Source: Corynebacterium sp. p3-SID1145 (GTDB lineage Bacteria; Actinomycetota; Actinomycetes; Mycobacteriales; Mycobacteriaceae). From it: 64,000 nucleotides of DNA. Where the stretch lies: the NCBI GenBank assembly GCA_025144245.1, contig JALXXC010000002.1, positions 186,001 through 250,000 of the forward strand. Reading direction: 5' to 3'. The notes under the pieces are model-generated. The model was not told the origin of the DNA and made no database searches. It worked only from the letters and a program-made list of their open reading frames with translations. Shown here piece by piece: positions 55,354 to 64,000 of this stretch (within the stretch, counting starts at the first letter, position 1; each line of letters begins with the position of its first letter). The position numbers were made by a program, and so were the translations under genes.

Positions 55354-56891
55354 CGGACCACCTCCACTTCGCGGCCGGAGGCCATTGCTAGGGCGTTGAG
55401 CACGGCGTATGCCTTATGCAGGGTTTCATCGGCCTCGGCCTGCGGCACGGAGTCGCGCACGACCCCTGCTCCGGCCTGCACGGTGGCCACTCCCCCGTGC
55501 ACATAGGCCGAGCGGATGACGATGCAGGTGTCGAAGTCCCCGTTGCCGCGCAGGTAGCCGACTGCTCCGCCGTACGAGCCGCGGCGCTTGCCTTCGAGCT
55601 CGCGGAGCAATTCGGTGGCCCGCAGTTTCGGGGCTCCTGTCAACGTGCCCATGTTCATTGAAGCACGGTACGCGTCGAGTGCATCGAGATCGTGGGTGAG
55701 GGTCGCAGTGACGCGCGAAACGAGGTGCATGACGCGGGAATAGCGGTCCACCTGCAAGAGCTCGCGCACCTGCCGGGTTCCGGGCTCCGCGACGCGGGCC
55801 ATGTCGTTGCGCGCGAGGTCGACGAGCATCGTGTGCTCGGCGATCTCCTTCGCGTCCGTGCGCAGCTCGAGTTCCATCCGGGTGTCCAGCTCGTGGGTCT
55901 CGCCGCGCGGCCGCGTCCCGGCAATCGGGTACAACTGCACCTCCCGTGTGGTGGAATCGTACTTGAGGTTCGATTCCGGGGAGGTGCCGAAGAGTTCGTA
56001 AGGCTCACCATTACGGTCCAAACCCCGTACGTAGAACATGTACGGCGACGGGTTCGTCTCCCGCAGGCACTGGTACGCGGCGAAGGCGTCGGGGCATTCC
56101 GCGGTGAAAGAGCGGGCCGGCACCACCTGGTAGATGTCGCCGTCATAAATATTGCCTTTGAGCTTTTCCACGTCGCGCCGGAACTCTGCGTCGTCGACGC
56201 TCGCCTCAACGCGCAAAGGTCCTCCGGCGCTGGAGGGCCGGGGGGCTGGGGGCTCGGCGGCGTCGATACGCGCGGCGATATCGCGCATTCGCTTATCGAC
56301 GTCTCCCGCTCCCCCGTCGACCGCCGTCAGCCGCGCCGTGTTCGCGCGGTGGTCGATCGTGAGAACGATATCGGCGAGAATGAACTGGTAATCGGGATAC
56401 GTGTTGGTGCTCTCGGCGACGTCCGGGAGCTGCTCGAAGGTGGCGAGGTAGTCGAAGGCGAATCCCCCGGCGAGCATGGGCAGCGTGTCGTGCTCAGTGT
56501 CGGCGTAGCCAGCCTCGGTGGTGAGTGCGCGCAGGACATCCGCGGAACTTGGGGCGGTGAGGCGTTCACGCTCGTCGGCTGTGTCCGTGACCGGGAAGCT
56601 GAATGTGCGCTTTCCCGTGGCAAAACTGCCGAGCCGCTCGTGCAGCTGGTCGGCGATCGCCTCCCCGTCGGGGCTGAGCGTCTCCACTGCCACGTCGGGG
56701 CCGTTGCACGTGACGCGCAGCGATGCGCCGAGGACCGCGACCGATTGCAGCCCGGACTTCGTCGTGATGTCGGCGCTCTCCAAAAGCACGGTGTCCGTTA
56801 GGTCCGTGCCGCCTATGGATGCGAACAGGCTCGACGCGTCAGCGTGGTAACGCACGTCCATGTGCGTCACCTGCGGGCGGAATTTGCTCAC
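55350..56891 (-). CDS. trpE: Anthranilate synthase component I
   Basis: A 513-residue chorismate-using enzyme. The feedback-inhibition element LLESADI (Ser of the L-L-E-S motif, near residue 38) is intact, so tryptophan inhibition is likely. Catalytic blocks PSPYMFYVRG, GTSPES and IAGTRPRG, ASMNMGTLTGAPK and GAVGYLRGNGD are present. GTG start with AAGGAGG upstream; the longer frame overlaps the SdpI-like gene. No Trp-rich leader peptide was seen in the short gap before it. Confidence 0.97.
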   Translation of the reverse strand: MSKFRPQVTHMDVRYHADASSLFASIGGTDLTDTVLLESADITTKSGLQSVAVLGASLRVTCNGPDVAVETLSPDGEAIADQLHERLGSFATGKRTFSFPVTDTADERERLTAPSSADVLRALTTEAGYADTEHDTLPMLAGGFAFDYLATFEQLPDVAESTNTYPDYQFILADIVLTIDHRANTARLTAVDGGAGDVDKRMRDIAARIDAAEPPAPRPSSAGGPLRVEASVDDAEFRRDVEKLKGNIYDGDIYQVVPARSFTAECPDAFAAYQCLRETNPSPYMFYVRGLDRNGEPYELFGTSPESNLKYDSTTREVQLYPIAGTRPRGETHELDTRMELELRTDAKEIAEHTMLVDLARNDMARVAEPGTRQVRELLQVDRYSRVMHLVSRVTATLTHDLDALDAYRASMNMGTLTGAPKLRATELLRELEGKRRGSYGGAVGYLRGNGDFDTCIVIRSAYVHGGVATVQAGAGVVRDSVPQAEADETLHKAYAVLNALAMASGREVEVVR

Positions 56892-56916
56892 GGCTGCCTC
56901 CTTTCTGCTGTTGAGA

Positions 56917-57357
56917 CTACCTGTCGTCCGCGCGGCGGGCGGCGTTTCGCAGCGCCCCCAGATCCACCTGTGGAGCGGGATGAGCGGTTGCGGCTTCAGC
57001 GCCAGCTTCCGCATCCTTCGCCTGGGCGAAGAGCTTCGCTGCGCGGGCACCCTGGTTTCCGGCGGCGGCGACAGCCGCGATGCCCACGAGCGCGAGGACC
57101 ACCGGGCCTGCCCAGAGCCAGCCGTCGGCGATGAATGCAAATGCAGCGCCGAACGCGAGAGCGAGGCCGCCGAGGATCAAATACGGTCCCGCCACCTTGT
57201 GCGCCTGCACCCAAATCTCTTCGTCCTTACGCACTTCCGGAACGTGGAGGCCCACAACGTTGTTGCCGGGCAGACGGCCCAGCGCGGCTAGCAGGCCCGG
57301 GATGAGAAGGGCGAGTGCGAAGACAATGAAAACGACACCGATTGCGACACCAGTCAT
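56917..57357 (-). CDS. SdpI-family membrane protein
   Basis: A 146-residue protein with three or four helices (GVVFIVFALALLIPGLLAAL, YLILGGLALAFGAAFAF, WAGPVVLALVGIAAVAAA) and the SdpI/YhfL-type NNVVGLHVPEVRKDEEIWVQAHKVAG between the first two. It sits 25 bases upstream of trpE on the same strand and may be co-transcribed. A -10 TAGACT (plus 57366-57371) lies 8 bases before the ATG, suggesting a leaderless start. Function unknown; SdpI relatives act in signalling or immunity to toxic peptides. Confidence 0.8.
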   Translation of the reverse strand: MTGVAIGVVFIVFALALLIPGLLAALGRLPGNNVVGLHVPEVRKDEEIWVQAHKVAGPYLILGGLALAFGAAFAFIADGWLWAGPVVLALVGIAAVAAAGNQGARAAKLFAQAKDAEAGAEAATAHPAPQVDLGALRNAARRADDR

Positions 57358-57458
57358 AATTTCAAAGTCTACTTTTGTGTGACTCGGGGCACGTGTTCGG
57401 GGGTCCTGCGGAAACACCAGATTTCATCTGAGGGGTGCCGTCGGGAAGAATAGAAAAT

Positions 57459-57482
57459 AATAAGGCGCAGTGTCGCCTTATT
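57459..57482. repeat. Inverted repeat between the SdpI-like gene and the symporter gene
   Basis: AATAAGGCG-cagtgt-CGCCTTATT is a perfect 9-bp inverted repeat in the 175-base divergent gap, about 50 bases before the symporter ATG. On the minus strand it is followed by ATTTTCTATTC. It may be an operator for the divergent genes or a hairpin in the symporter leader. Confidence 0.6.
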
Positions 57483-57532
57483 CATTTCCCGTTCCCCGCC
57501 TGAACCAAGGCAAACCGAGCAAAGGGTAAAAC

Positions 57533-58756
57533 ATGAACACCAAGTCGATCACGAGGTCGCTGCTGTTCTGGATCGTCGTGGCCATCGTGCTCGGCGTCTG
57601 CTGCAGCTTCTTCTTCCCCGAATGGCTCGCCCGTATATTCATCACGTTCAACGGGCTCTTCGCCAATTTCCTGGGATTCTTCGTTCCTGTCCTCATCTTC
57701 GCGCTGATCACCCCAGCGATCGCCGGTCTGGGCCGCGGCGCAGGCAAGTGGTTGGGAATCACCGCCGGTATCGCCTACGGCTCCACAGTGATCTCCGGCT
57801 TGATCGCCTGGGGACTGTCCGCGGTGCTGTATCCGTGGCTGCTAGGTGACCAGCAGCTGGTCACGGATGTGGACGACGTGGAGGAGGGGGCGCTCGCCCC
57901 GTTCTTCGAGGTGGAGATTCCCGCGCCGTTCGAGGTGATGACTGCTTTGGTGCTCGCATTCTGCATCGGTCTCGCCATGACGGCTGTCAAGTCCGACACC
58001 ATGTACAAGGTCGCCACGGAGCTCGAGAACGTGATCATGAAGGTAGTCACGTCATTCGTCATCCCGCTGTTGCCGCTGTTCATCTTCGGCATCTTCCTCA
58101 ACCTGGGCATGAACGAGAACCTCGGTGCCACGATGGCGGCGTTCGGCAAGGTGCTGGTGCTGTCGGTGATTATGACGATCGTGCTCCTGGTGGTGCAGTA
58201 CCTTATAGCCGGTGCTGTCGCCGGAGTGAATCCGTTCACCGCACTGCGCAACATGCTGCCCGCGTACTTCACTGCGCTGGGCACGTCCTCGTCGGCGGCG
58301 ACGATCCCAGTTACGTTGCGTTCCACGCTGAACAACAAGGTGGACGAGAACGTCGCCGGTTTCGTTGTGCCGCTTTGCGCCACGATCCACCTGTCCGGCT
58401 CGATGATGAAGATCGGGCTCTACGCCTTCGCGGTGATTTACATGGGCGGCATGGATGTTCCGTGGGGCCTTTCCCTCGGTTTCATCCTCCTGCTGGGAAT
58501 CATGATGATCGCGGCACCGGGTGTTCCCGGGGGAGCGATCATGGCGGCCACCGGCCTCCTCGCCTCCATGCTGGGCTTCAACGACGACATGGTCGCGCTG
58601 ATGATCGCCGCCTACATCGTGATTGATTCCTTCGGCACCGCGGCGAATGTCACGGGTGACGGCGCGATCGCGCTCGTGCTCAATCGCTTCGCTGCGGGCA
58701 AGATCGAGGGCCACAGCGCGAAGCGGGAGGAGCTTGACGACGCCACCGTCTCTTAG
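57533..58756 (+). CDS. Dicarboxylate/amino acid:cation symporter (DAACS family)
   Basis: A 407-residue transporter with eight helices and two re-entrant loops. TSSSAATIPVTL is the serine-rich HP1 loop; LCATIHLSGSMMKIGLYA and DSFGTAANVTGDGAIAL are the sodium and substrate-binding segments. It imports a dicarboxylate or amino acid with Na+ or H+; the exact substrate (Ser/Thr as SstT, Glu, or dicarboxylate) is not readable. AAAGGG precedes the ATG. Confidence 0.9.
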   Translation: MNTKSITRSLLFWIVVAIVLGVCCSFFFPEWLARIFITFNGLFANFLGFFVPVLIFALITPAIAGLGRGAGKWLGITAGIAYGSTVISGLIAWGLSAVLYPWLLGDQQLVTDVDDVEEGALAPFFEVEIPAPFEVMTALVLAFCIGLAMTAVKSDTMYKVATELENVIMKVVTSFVIPLLPLFIFGIFLNLGMNENLGATMAAFGKVLVLSVIMTIVLLVVQYLIAGAVAGVNPFTALRNMLPAYFTALGTSSSAATIPVTLRSTLNNKVDENVAGFVVPLCATIHLSGSMMKIGLYAFAVIYMGGMDVPWGLSLGFILLLGIMMIAAPGVPGGAIMAATGLLASMLGFNDDMVALMIAAYIVIDSFGTAANVTGDGAIALVLNRFAAGKIEGHSAKREELDDATVS

Positions 58757-58776
58757 CCCCTCCCCTTCCGTCTCCA

Positions 58777-58815
58777 CCGGCTGATGTTTCACGTGAAACA
58801 TGGCCGGTTTTTCTT
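58777..58815 (+). terminator. parS site forming the stem of a terminator hairpin
   Basis: Perfect parS TGTTTCACGTGAAACA (58785-58800) is flanked by CCGGC and GCCGG, which extend it to one long hairpin followed by TTTTTCTTT. The element starts 21 bases after the symporter stop and so should end its transcript while also serving as a ParB site. Confidence 0.8.
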
Positions 58816-58852
58816 TGGGATCGAATTCTATTCAGGGCGTTAAGATGTGCTC

Positions 58853-60298
58853 ATGAATGGAAAGCAGATCGCAGGAGCATTCGGAATCACGGCGGCGTTG
58901 GCGGTCGCGGGCGGCGCGGCGGGCTACGCCATCACGGATGTGCCAGAGTCCGGCTCGATTGCGGTCGAGCAAAATGCCGTCCCGCAGGTGACGATTGACG
59001 ACCCCGATGACGTTCTCTCTCCCGAGGATGAGGCCCGCATGGTGAAGGATGCGGAGCGCCTCGACCACCCGGCAGTGGTGAAGGATCTGCACTACATGGT
59101 GTTCGCGGAGAACCACGAGAATGTTCTCGACACCGTCGAGGAGTTTGTCCGCGATACCTACCCCGAGATGATCGGCAATGCGGACAACGAAGATGTCCGT
59201 TTCGCCGACGGCACCATGATCATCGGTGTGGGCCTCGACCCCCGCCAAGCCTTCGGATACTACGGCGATGACGTCGCGGCTCAGCTCCGCGTCGACTACG
59301 GCCAGCGCGACGAGCAGGTTCTCGACGCCATGAAGTCGGGAGTGAAGGACGGCAACATCCCCGCAGGACTCTTTGCCGCGGCCCGGACAGCGATGGATAC
59401 GCAGGCTGCCGCCGACTATGACGTGGAGAGTGCACAGGATGACCGGGTCGGGGCGGCGCTCGGTCTCGGCGCTGCCGGGCTCGGATTGGGAACAGCGGGC
59501 AGCGCCATTGCCATCGGTGTAACGAACAGCCGTCGGAAGAAGATCGCCCAGGCGCGAGAAGACTATGAATCAGTCACCACGGAATACGCGGAACTCGCTG
59601 GCCGGCTCGACCAAATCGATATCCGCGCGAATTCCGTGTCCTCCTCGTTCGCGGACGCAGAGCTGCGCAAGCAGTGGAACGAGGTCCGCGACACGTTCTT
59701 CAGCTACCACGATGCGGTCAGCGGAACCGGCGGAATCGGCGACATCAAGATCGACGACGACAAGGAAGCGTTGCGCAACCACAAGAAGCTGCGTGAGGCC
59801 GCGACGTCAGTGGAGCACGTCTCCAACGCCGAAGACAACATCAACCGTCTCTTCGAGATCGAGCGGGGTGATCCTGCGTCCCGGCGGGCGGCGCTGACGG
59901 ACATCCGGGAAGATGTGATCCTGGCCAAGCACAAGGTGAAAGACGGGCAGCTCAAATCCGACTTGGTTGACCTCGAGCAGCGCATCGGTGCCCTCGACGC
60001 GGACCCGGCCGCTCCCGGCTTCGTGGACGAGTTCGTCCGCGTGCTTGGCGATTACCGCTTGCTCTTGGGTGAAGTGAAGCGACGCGAGTTCTCCGACGTG
60101 AAGGAATACGAGCCCCTGCGTAAACCCGCTATTTACGACAGTGGTTACAACTACTACGGCTATGTGCCGTTCATCGTCATGAACGACTGGCATGACAGCA
60201 ATGTTCAGACCCATGAGAGCCACAGCTCCTCCGGCGGAACGTCCCCGGGAGTCGCATCGTCCGGATTTACCGCCGCCGGCAGCTCTTCGTCCTTTTAG
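58853..60298 (+). CDS. DUF5129/TPM-domain membrane protein
   Basis: A 481-residue protein. An N-terminal membrane helix (about 6-25) leads to an extracellular TPM-like domain (about 45-175). A second helix (about 197-225) is followed by a long charged helical cytoplasmic part and a Ser/Gly-rich tail (HSSSGGTSPG) like those of TPM proteins. I recall it as corynebacterial DUF5129; its role is unknown, with photosystem-repair Psb32-type homology only for TPM. A -10 TAAGAT lies 6 bases before the ATG, so the mRNA is probably leaderless. Confidence 0.8.
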   Translation: MNGKQIAGAFGITAALAVAGGAAGYAITDVPESGSIAVEQNAVPQVTIDDPDDVLSPEDEARMVKDAERLDHPAVVKDLHYMVFAENHENVLDTVEEFVRDTYPEMIGNADNEDVRFADGTMIIGVGLDPRQAFGYYGDDVAAQLRVDYGQRDEQVLDAMKSGVKDGNIPAGLFAAARTAMDTQAAADYDVESAQDDRVGAALGLGAAGLGLGTAGSAIAIGVTNSRRKKIAQAREDYESVTTEYAELAGRLDQIDIRANSVSSSFADAELRKQWNEVRDTFFSYHDAVSGTGGIGDIKIDDDKEALRNHKKLREAATSVEHVSNAEDNINRLFEIERGDPASRRAALTDIREDVILAKHKVKDGQLKSDLVDLEQRIGALDADPAAPGFVDEFVRVLGDYRLLLGEVKRREFSDVKEYEPLRKPAIYDSGYNYYGYVPFIVMNDWHDSNVQTHESHSSSGGTSPGVASSGFTAAGSSSSF

Positions 60299-60353
60299 CG
60301 CTCGTCATTCTCAACTCTGCTTTTCCGGAGCGCGTTAGCCGTAACATGGATAC

Positions 60354-60887
60354 ATGGTCTCCATTTTCTACGCCACCTTCTACGGCTCCACAAAGCAATA
60401 CGCGGATGCGCTCGCCGAGCACTTCGGAAAGAGCGCGGAGGAGATCACGGATGATACGGCCGCACTAATCAGCGCCGCCTCACCCGACCCCCTCATCATC
60501 CTCTCCCCTGTCCACGGCCCGGCGCACCCAGGGGTGAAGCTCATCAGGGCACTCTCGGAGGATGTGCTCCGCTACCGCCCCGTCGCCCTGGCAACGGTCG
60601 GAATGACTCTGGACCACGTCGCGCAGTCCCAAGACCCCGCGGGCAAGCTGCTGGGCGACCGCGCACAGTGGGTCTCCCGGTTCTACTTGCCGGGGCGCTT
60701 GAACTACTCCGAGCTGAGCAAAAAGCACCACAAGATTATGGAGGGTATCGTGTTCGGGCTTAAGCTCACGGGCGCTAAGGGTGAGAACGAGAAGATGATC
60801 GTTGACACCTACGGCAAGGACGTCGACCGGGTCGATCTCTCACGGATCGAGCCGATTGTCCAGTGGGTGGGCAATCACACATGGTGA
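60354..60887 (+). CDS. Flavodoxin-domain protein, copy 1
   Basis: A 177-residue flavodoxin-like protein. FYATFYGSTKQYADALAEHF is the FMN phosphate loop region (Thr/Ser-rich GSTKQYA), and SPVHGPAHPGVK lines the flavin. It resembles HemG-type menaquinone-dependent protoporphyrinogen oxidase more than electron-carrier flavodoxin, but the activity is not established. TAACAT lies 6 bases before the ATG (leaderless). A paralogue follows 29 bases later. Confidence 0.8.
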   Translation: MVSIFYATFYGSTKQYADALAEHFGKSAEEITDDTAALISAASPDPLIILSPVHGPAHPGVKLIRALSEDVLRYRPVALATVGMTLDHVAQSQDPAGKLLGDRAQWVSRFYLPGRLNYSELSKKHHKIMEGIVFGLKLTGAKGENEKMIVDTYGKDVDRVDLSRIEPIVQWVGNHTW

Positions 60888-60916
60888 GACCGCGGAAACG
60901 CGGTTAGCGTAGAGAT

Positions 60917-61441
60917 ATGACCACTATCTTTTACGCCACGCTCTATGGTTCCACTAAGCAGTACGCGGAAGCGCTCGCGGATCGACTGGGTGTCGAGGCC
61001 CACGAGATCAACGAGAACAGCGCCGAGCTTATCGATGCCGCGTCGTCCGACCCCATCGTCGTCTTCTCCCCTGTCCACGGCTCCTTCGTCCGCGGGGCGA
61101 AATTCCTGAACGAGTTGGGTGCGGATGTCGTCGAAAAGCGGAAGGTGTGCCTCGCAGCAGTCGGCATGGCGCTCGACGGCGTGAATGCGGAACTCGACCA
61201 GGCCGGCAGCATCCTCGGTGAGTTGGCCGACCACGTGAAGCGGGTGTATCTCCCCGGCCGCATCAACTATTCGGAACTCGAGCCCGAGCACTATGCCATT
61301 TTGGAGTCCCGCATCGACAAGAAGAGGGAGCTGGATGAGCCGTCGGTGAACGATCAGATGCTGATCGATACCTTCGGCGAAGGCATTGACCGCGTCGACC
61401 TGAGCAGGATCGACGAGATCGTGGAGTGGCTGGAGAGCTAA
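60917..61441 (+). CDS. Flavodoxin-domain protein, copy 2
   Basis: A 174-residue paralogue of the previous gene: FYATLYGSTKQYAEALADRL, SPVHGSFVRGAKFLNELG, YLPGRINYSELEPEHY and DTFGEGIDRVDLSRI align along the whole length. The copies are clearly diverged (length, charge of the C-terminal region), so the duplication is not recent. TAGCGT 6 bases before the ATG gives it its own leaderless promoter. Confidence 0.8.
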   Translation: MTTIFYATLYGSTKQYAEALADRLGVEAHEINENSAELIDAASSDPIVVFSPVHGSFVRGAKFLNELGADVVEKRKVCLAAVGMALDGVNAELDQAGSILGELADHVKRVYLPGRINYSELEPEHYAILESRIDKKRELDEPSVNDQMLIDTFGEGIDRVDLSRIDEIVEWLES

Positions 61442-61453
61442 GCCACCGGAAGG

Positions 61454-61469
61454 TGTTTCACGTGAAACA
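61454..61469. promoter_or_regulatory. parS site upstream of leuS
   Basis: Third perfect TGTTTCACGTGAAACA, 12 bases after the second flavodoxin-like gene and 56 bases before leuS. Unlike the one at 58785 it has no flanking stem or T-run. Confidence 0.93.
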
Positions 61470-61525
61470 TCGTTAAGCCCTCCGGCCGGTGTGCTCGTCG
61501 GCGTGGCCTACTACACTGGCTAAGC

Positions 61526-64000
61526 ATGACTAGCGCTACTGGACCGGCGTTCCGCTACTCGGCGGGCCTTGCCAACGAGATCGAACAGAAATGGCAGAAG
61601 TACTGGATCGACAACGGGACGTTCAACGCCCCGAACCCCGTCGGTCCCCTAGCGCCGTCGACGGGCGGGGACCCGCTTCGGGCAAACAAGCTCAACGTCC
61701 AGGACATGTTCCCCTACCCCTCAGGTGCGGGCCTGCATGTCGGCCACCCGTTGGGCTACATCGCCACGGACGTCTTCGCGCGCTACAACCGCATGCTGGG
61801 CAAGAACGTCCTGCACACCCTCGGCTATGACGCCTTCGGACTGCCGGCCGAGCAATACGCCATCCAGACGGGAACACACCCCCGCACAACGACGATGGCG
61901 AACATTGAGAACATGACCCGCCAGCTCGACGCTCTCGGCCTGGGTCACGACCGCCGGCGCTCCGTGGCCACGACGGACCCGGAGTTCTACAAGTGGACGC
62001 AGTGGATCTTCCTGCAGATCTTCAATTCCTGGTTCGACGAGGAGCAGCAGAAAGCCCGGCCGATCGCGGAATTGATCGACGAGCTGGAATCCGGTGAACG
62101 CACCACTAAAGACGGACGCGTCTACGGCGAGCTTGAGCCGGCAGAAAAGCAGAAAGCGGTCGATGAATTCCGTCTCGTCTACCTCTCCGACTCCATGGTC
62201 AACTGGTGCCCGGGCCTGGGTACGGTGCTCGCGAACGAGGAGGTCACCGCAGAGGGTCGCTCGGAGCGCGGCAACTACCCGGTCTTCCGTAAGCGCCTCC
62301 GCCAGTGGATGATGCGCATCACCGCCTATTCGGACCGCTTGCTCGACGACCTTGAACTGTTGGACTGGCCTGAGAAGGTCAAGGCCATGCAGCGCAATTG
62401 GATCGGCCGCTCCCGCGGTGCGGAGGTCACCTTCCAGGCGGTGGGCAACGACGGCGCTGAGCACGCGATCGACGTCTTCACTACCCGTCCGGACACTCTG
62501 TTCGGCGCGACCTTCATGGTTCTCGCGCCCGAGCACGACCTCGTCGATGGGCTCGTGGCGGAGGAGTACGCGGCGGACGTCGATAAGCGGTGGACCTACG
62601 GTGAGACGACGCCGAAGGAGGCTGTGGCGGCCTACAAGCGTGCGATCGCGGCGAAGTCCGACGTCGAGCGCCAGGAGAACAAGGAGAAGACCGGTGTCTT
62701 TCTCGGCGCGTACGCCACTAACCCCGTCAACGGGAAGCAAGTGCCGGTGTTCATCGCCGACTACGTGCTCACCGGCTACGGCACGGGCGCGGTCATGTCG
62801 GTGCCGGCGCACGACGAGCGCGACTACGAATTCGCAAAGGTCTTCGGCTTGCCCATCGTCCCCGTTCTCGATGGGGGAAATATTGAGGAAGCCGCGTATA
62901 CGGAGGACGGTCCGCACATCAACTCGTCTAATGAAGACGGTCTGGACCTGAACGGTCTGGGCAAAGGCGAGGCGATCGAGAAGGCGATTGAGTGGATCGT
63001 CGATAAGCAAGCCGGCGTTGAGCGCATCCAGTACAAACTGCGCGATTGGCTGTTTGCCCGTCAGCGCTACTGGGGTGAGCCTTTCCCGATCGTGTACGAC
63101 GAGAACGGCGTGGCGCACGCTCTGCCGGAATCCATGCTGCCGGTTGAGTTGCCGGAGGTGGAGGACTACAACCCGGTGTCCTTCGACTCGGACGACGCCG
63201 ACTCGGAGCCCTCTCCCCCGCTGGCCAAGGCCACCGATTGGGTCAATGTGACGCTGGACCTCGGTGACGGCGAGAAGCAGTACACACGCGACACCAATGT
63301 GATGCCTCAGTGGGCGGGTTCTTCGTGGTACCAGCTGAGGTACATCGACCCGACGAACGAAGTGTCCTTTTGCGACATTGAGAACGAACGCTACTGGACG
63401 GGCCCGCAGCCGGAGAAGCACGGCCCGAACGATCCGGGCGGCGTGGACCTCTATGTCGGCGGTGTCGAGCACGCAGTCCTTCACCTCCTGTACTCCCGTT
63501 TCTGGCATAAGGTGCTCTTCGACCTGGGTCACGTCACCTCCAAGGAGCCCTACCGCCGCCTGTACAACCAGGGTTACATCCAGGCGTACGCTTACACGGA
63601 CTCGCGCGGAGTCTATGTCCCAGCCGCCGAGGTCGAGGAGAAGGACGGAAAGTTCTTCCACAACGGCGAAGAGGTCAACCAGGAGTACGGCAAAATGGGC
63701 AAGTCCCTGAAGAATGCCGTGGCACCGGATGACATCGCGCGCGACTTCGGTGCAGATACGCTGCGTGTTTACGAGATGTCGATGGGTCCGCTGGACACGT
63801 CCCGCCCGTGGGCGACGAAGGATGTCGTCGGTGCGCACCGCTTCCTCCAGCGTCTGTGGCGCCTTGTCGTCGACGAAGAGACCGGGGAGGTCACCGTCAC
63901 CGACGAGCCGATGAGCGACGACGACGCGAAGCAGCTTCACCGCACGATCGCCGGAGTGCGGGACGACTACGAGCACCTGCGCGATAACACGGTCGTGGCG
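61526..64000 (+). CDS. leuS: Leucyl-tRNA synthetase, 3' end cut off by window
   Basis: The first 825 codons of a class I synthetase of about 950. The HIGH motif is in [16 protein letters not shown] (near residue 65), the CP1 editing domain has [15 protein letters not shown] and VPAHDERD, and the catalytic KMSKS loop reads KMGKS, the usual actinobacterial form. It charges tRNA-Leu and edits mischarged amino acids. A -10 TACACT is 8 bases before the ATG, so a leaderless mRNA is likely. Confidence 0.98.
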   Translation, partial: MTSATGPAFRYSAGLANEIEQKWQKYWIDNGTFNAPNPVGPLAPSTGGDPLRANKLNVQDMFPYPSGAGLHVGHPLGYIATDVFARYNRMLGKNVLHTLGYDAFGLPAEQYAIQTGTHPRTTTMANIENMTRQLDALGLGHDRRRSVATTDPEFYKWTQWIFLQIFNSWFDEEQQKARPIAELIDELESGERTTKDGRVYGELEPAEKQKAVDEFRLVYLSDSMVNWCPGLGTVLANEEVTAEGRSERGNYPVFRKRLRQWMMRITAYSDRLLDDLELLDWPEKVKAMQRNWIGRSRGAEVTFQAVGNDGAEHAIDVFTTRPDTLFGATFMVLAPEHDLVDGLVAEEYAADVDKRWTYGETTPKEAVAAYKRAIAAKSDVERQENKEKTGVFLGAYATNPVNGKQVPVFIADYVLTGYGTGAVMSVPAHDERDYEFAKVFGLPIVPVLDGGNIEEAAYTEDGPHINSSNEDGLDLNGLGKGEAIEKAIEWIVDKQAGVERIQYKLRDWLFARQRYWGEPFPIVYDENGVAHALPESMLPVELPEVEDYNPVSFDSDDADSEPSPPLAKATDWVNVTLDLGDGEKQYTRDTNVMPQWAGSSWYQLRYIDPTNEVSFCDIENERYWTGPQPEKHGPNDPGGVDLYVGGVEHAVLHLLYSRFWHKVLFDLGHVTSKEPYRRLYNQGYIQAYAYTDSRGVYVPAAEVEEKDGKFFHNGEEVNQEYGKMGKSLKNAVAPDDIARDFGADTLRVYEMSMGPLDTSRPWATKDVVGAHRFLQRLWRLVVDEETGEVTVTDEPMSDDDAKQLHRTIAGVRDDYEHLRDNTVVA

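Overview
The window is the replication-origin region of a Corynebacterium-type actinobacterium. The main evidence is gene order: gyrA, gyrB, dciA, recF, dnaN and dnaA lie on the minus strand, and rpmH, rnpA, yidD, yidC, rsmG, parA and parB run away from them on the plus strand. The mycobacterial-type order cwlM-trxA-trxB-sigM-murJ-DUF6049-Nudix-CCA transferase follows. DnaA boxes (TTATCCACA) lie on both sides of dnaA, and three perfect copies of the parS palindrome TGTTTCACGTGAAACA lie further right. A TGAAC-N3-GTTCA BioQ-type operator, a McbR-like operator, high GC and many leaderless promoters also fit Corynebacterium. No prophage, complete insertion sequence or CRISPR array was seen.

Left arm (1-13.9 kb): the end of a TPP-riboswitch-controlled thiamine-precursor uptake gene, three tRNAs (Ala-CGC, Ala-TGC, Ile-GAT), a lipoprotein deacetylase and a small secreted protein. 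Next is a seven-gene minus-strand operon (ssuD, flavin reductase, sfnG-like, acyl-CoA-dehydrogenase-like, tauC, tauA, tauB) for taking up organosulfur compounds and releasing sulfite. A ROK regulator (SsuR-like) is divergent from it. Then come a DUF3566 membrane protein and gyrA.

Between gyrA and gyrB (13.9-19.3 kb) is an accessory stretch. It holds a ribbon-helix-helix/degenerate Doc-like pair with a palindromic operator, a coding remnant beside a 13-bp inverted repeat, a DUF6918-like gene, a TPP-riboswitch operon of two different TenA proteins, bioB-bsaP, and an alpha/beta hydrolase.

Origin (19.3-32.4 kb): gyrB-dciA-recF-dnaN-dnaA and rpmH-rnpA-yidD-yidC-rsmG-parA-parB diverge from the origin. 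Replication, initiation control, membrane insertion and ParABS segregation are therefore encoded together.

Right arm (32.4-64 kb): cell-envelope and redox genes (cwlM, trxA, trxB, sigM, murJ fused to a pseudokinase, a DUF6049 protein), a Nudix hydrolase, the CCA-adding enzyme, YqgE, an AzlC/AzlD (BrnFE) amino-acid exporter, a secreted protein and an HNH endonuclease of the 13E12 family. A compact trpE-G-D-C(F)-B-A operon ends in a Rieske protein. It is followed by a dicarboxylate/amino-acid symporter, a DUF5129/TPM protein, two tandem flavodoxin-like proteins, and the first 825 codons of leuS. The most unusual whole-window signal is a 10-mer, CTTRTCGACG (R = A or G), found about 20 times in both orientations.
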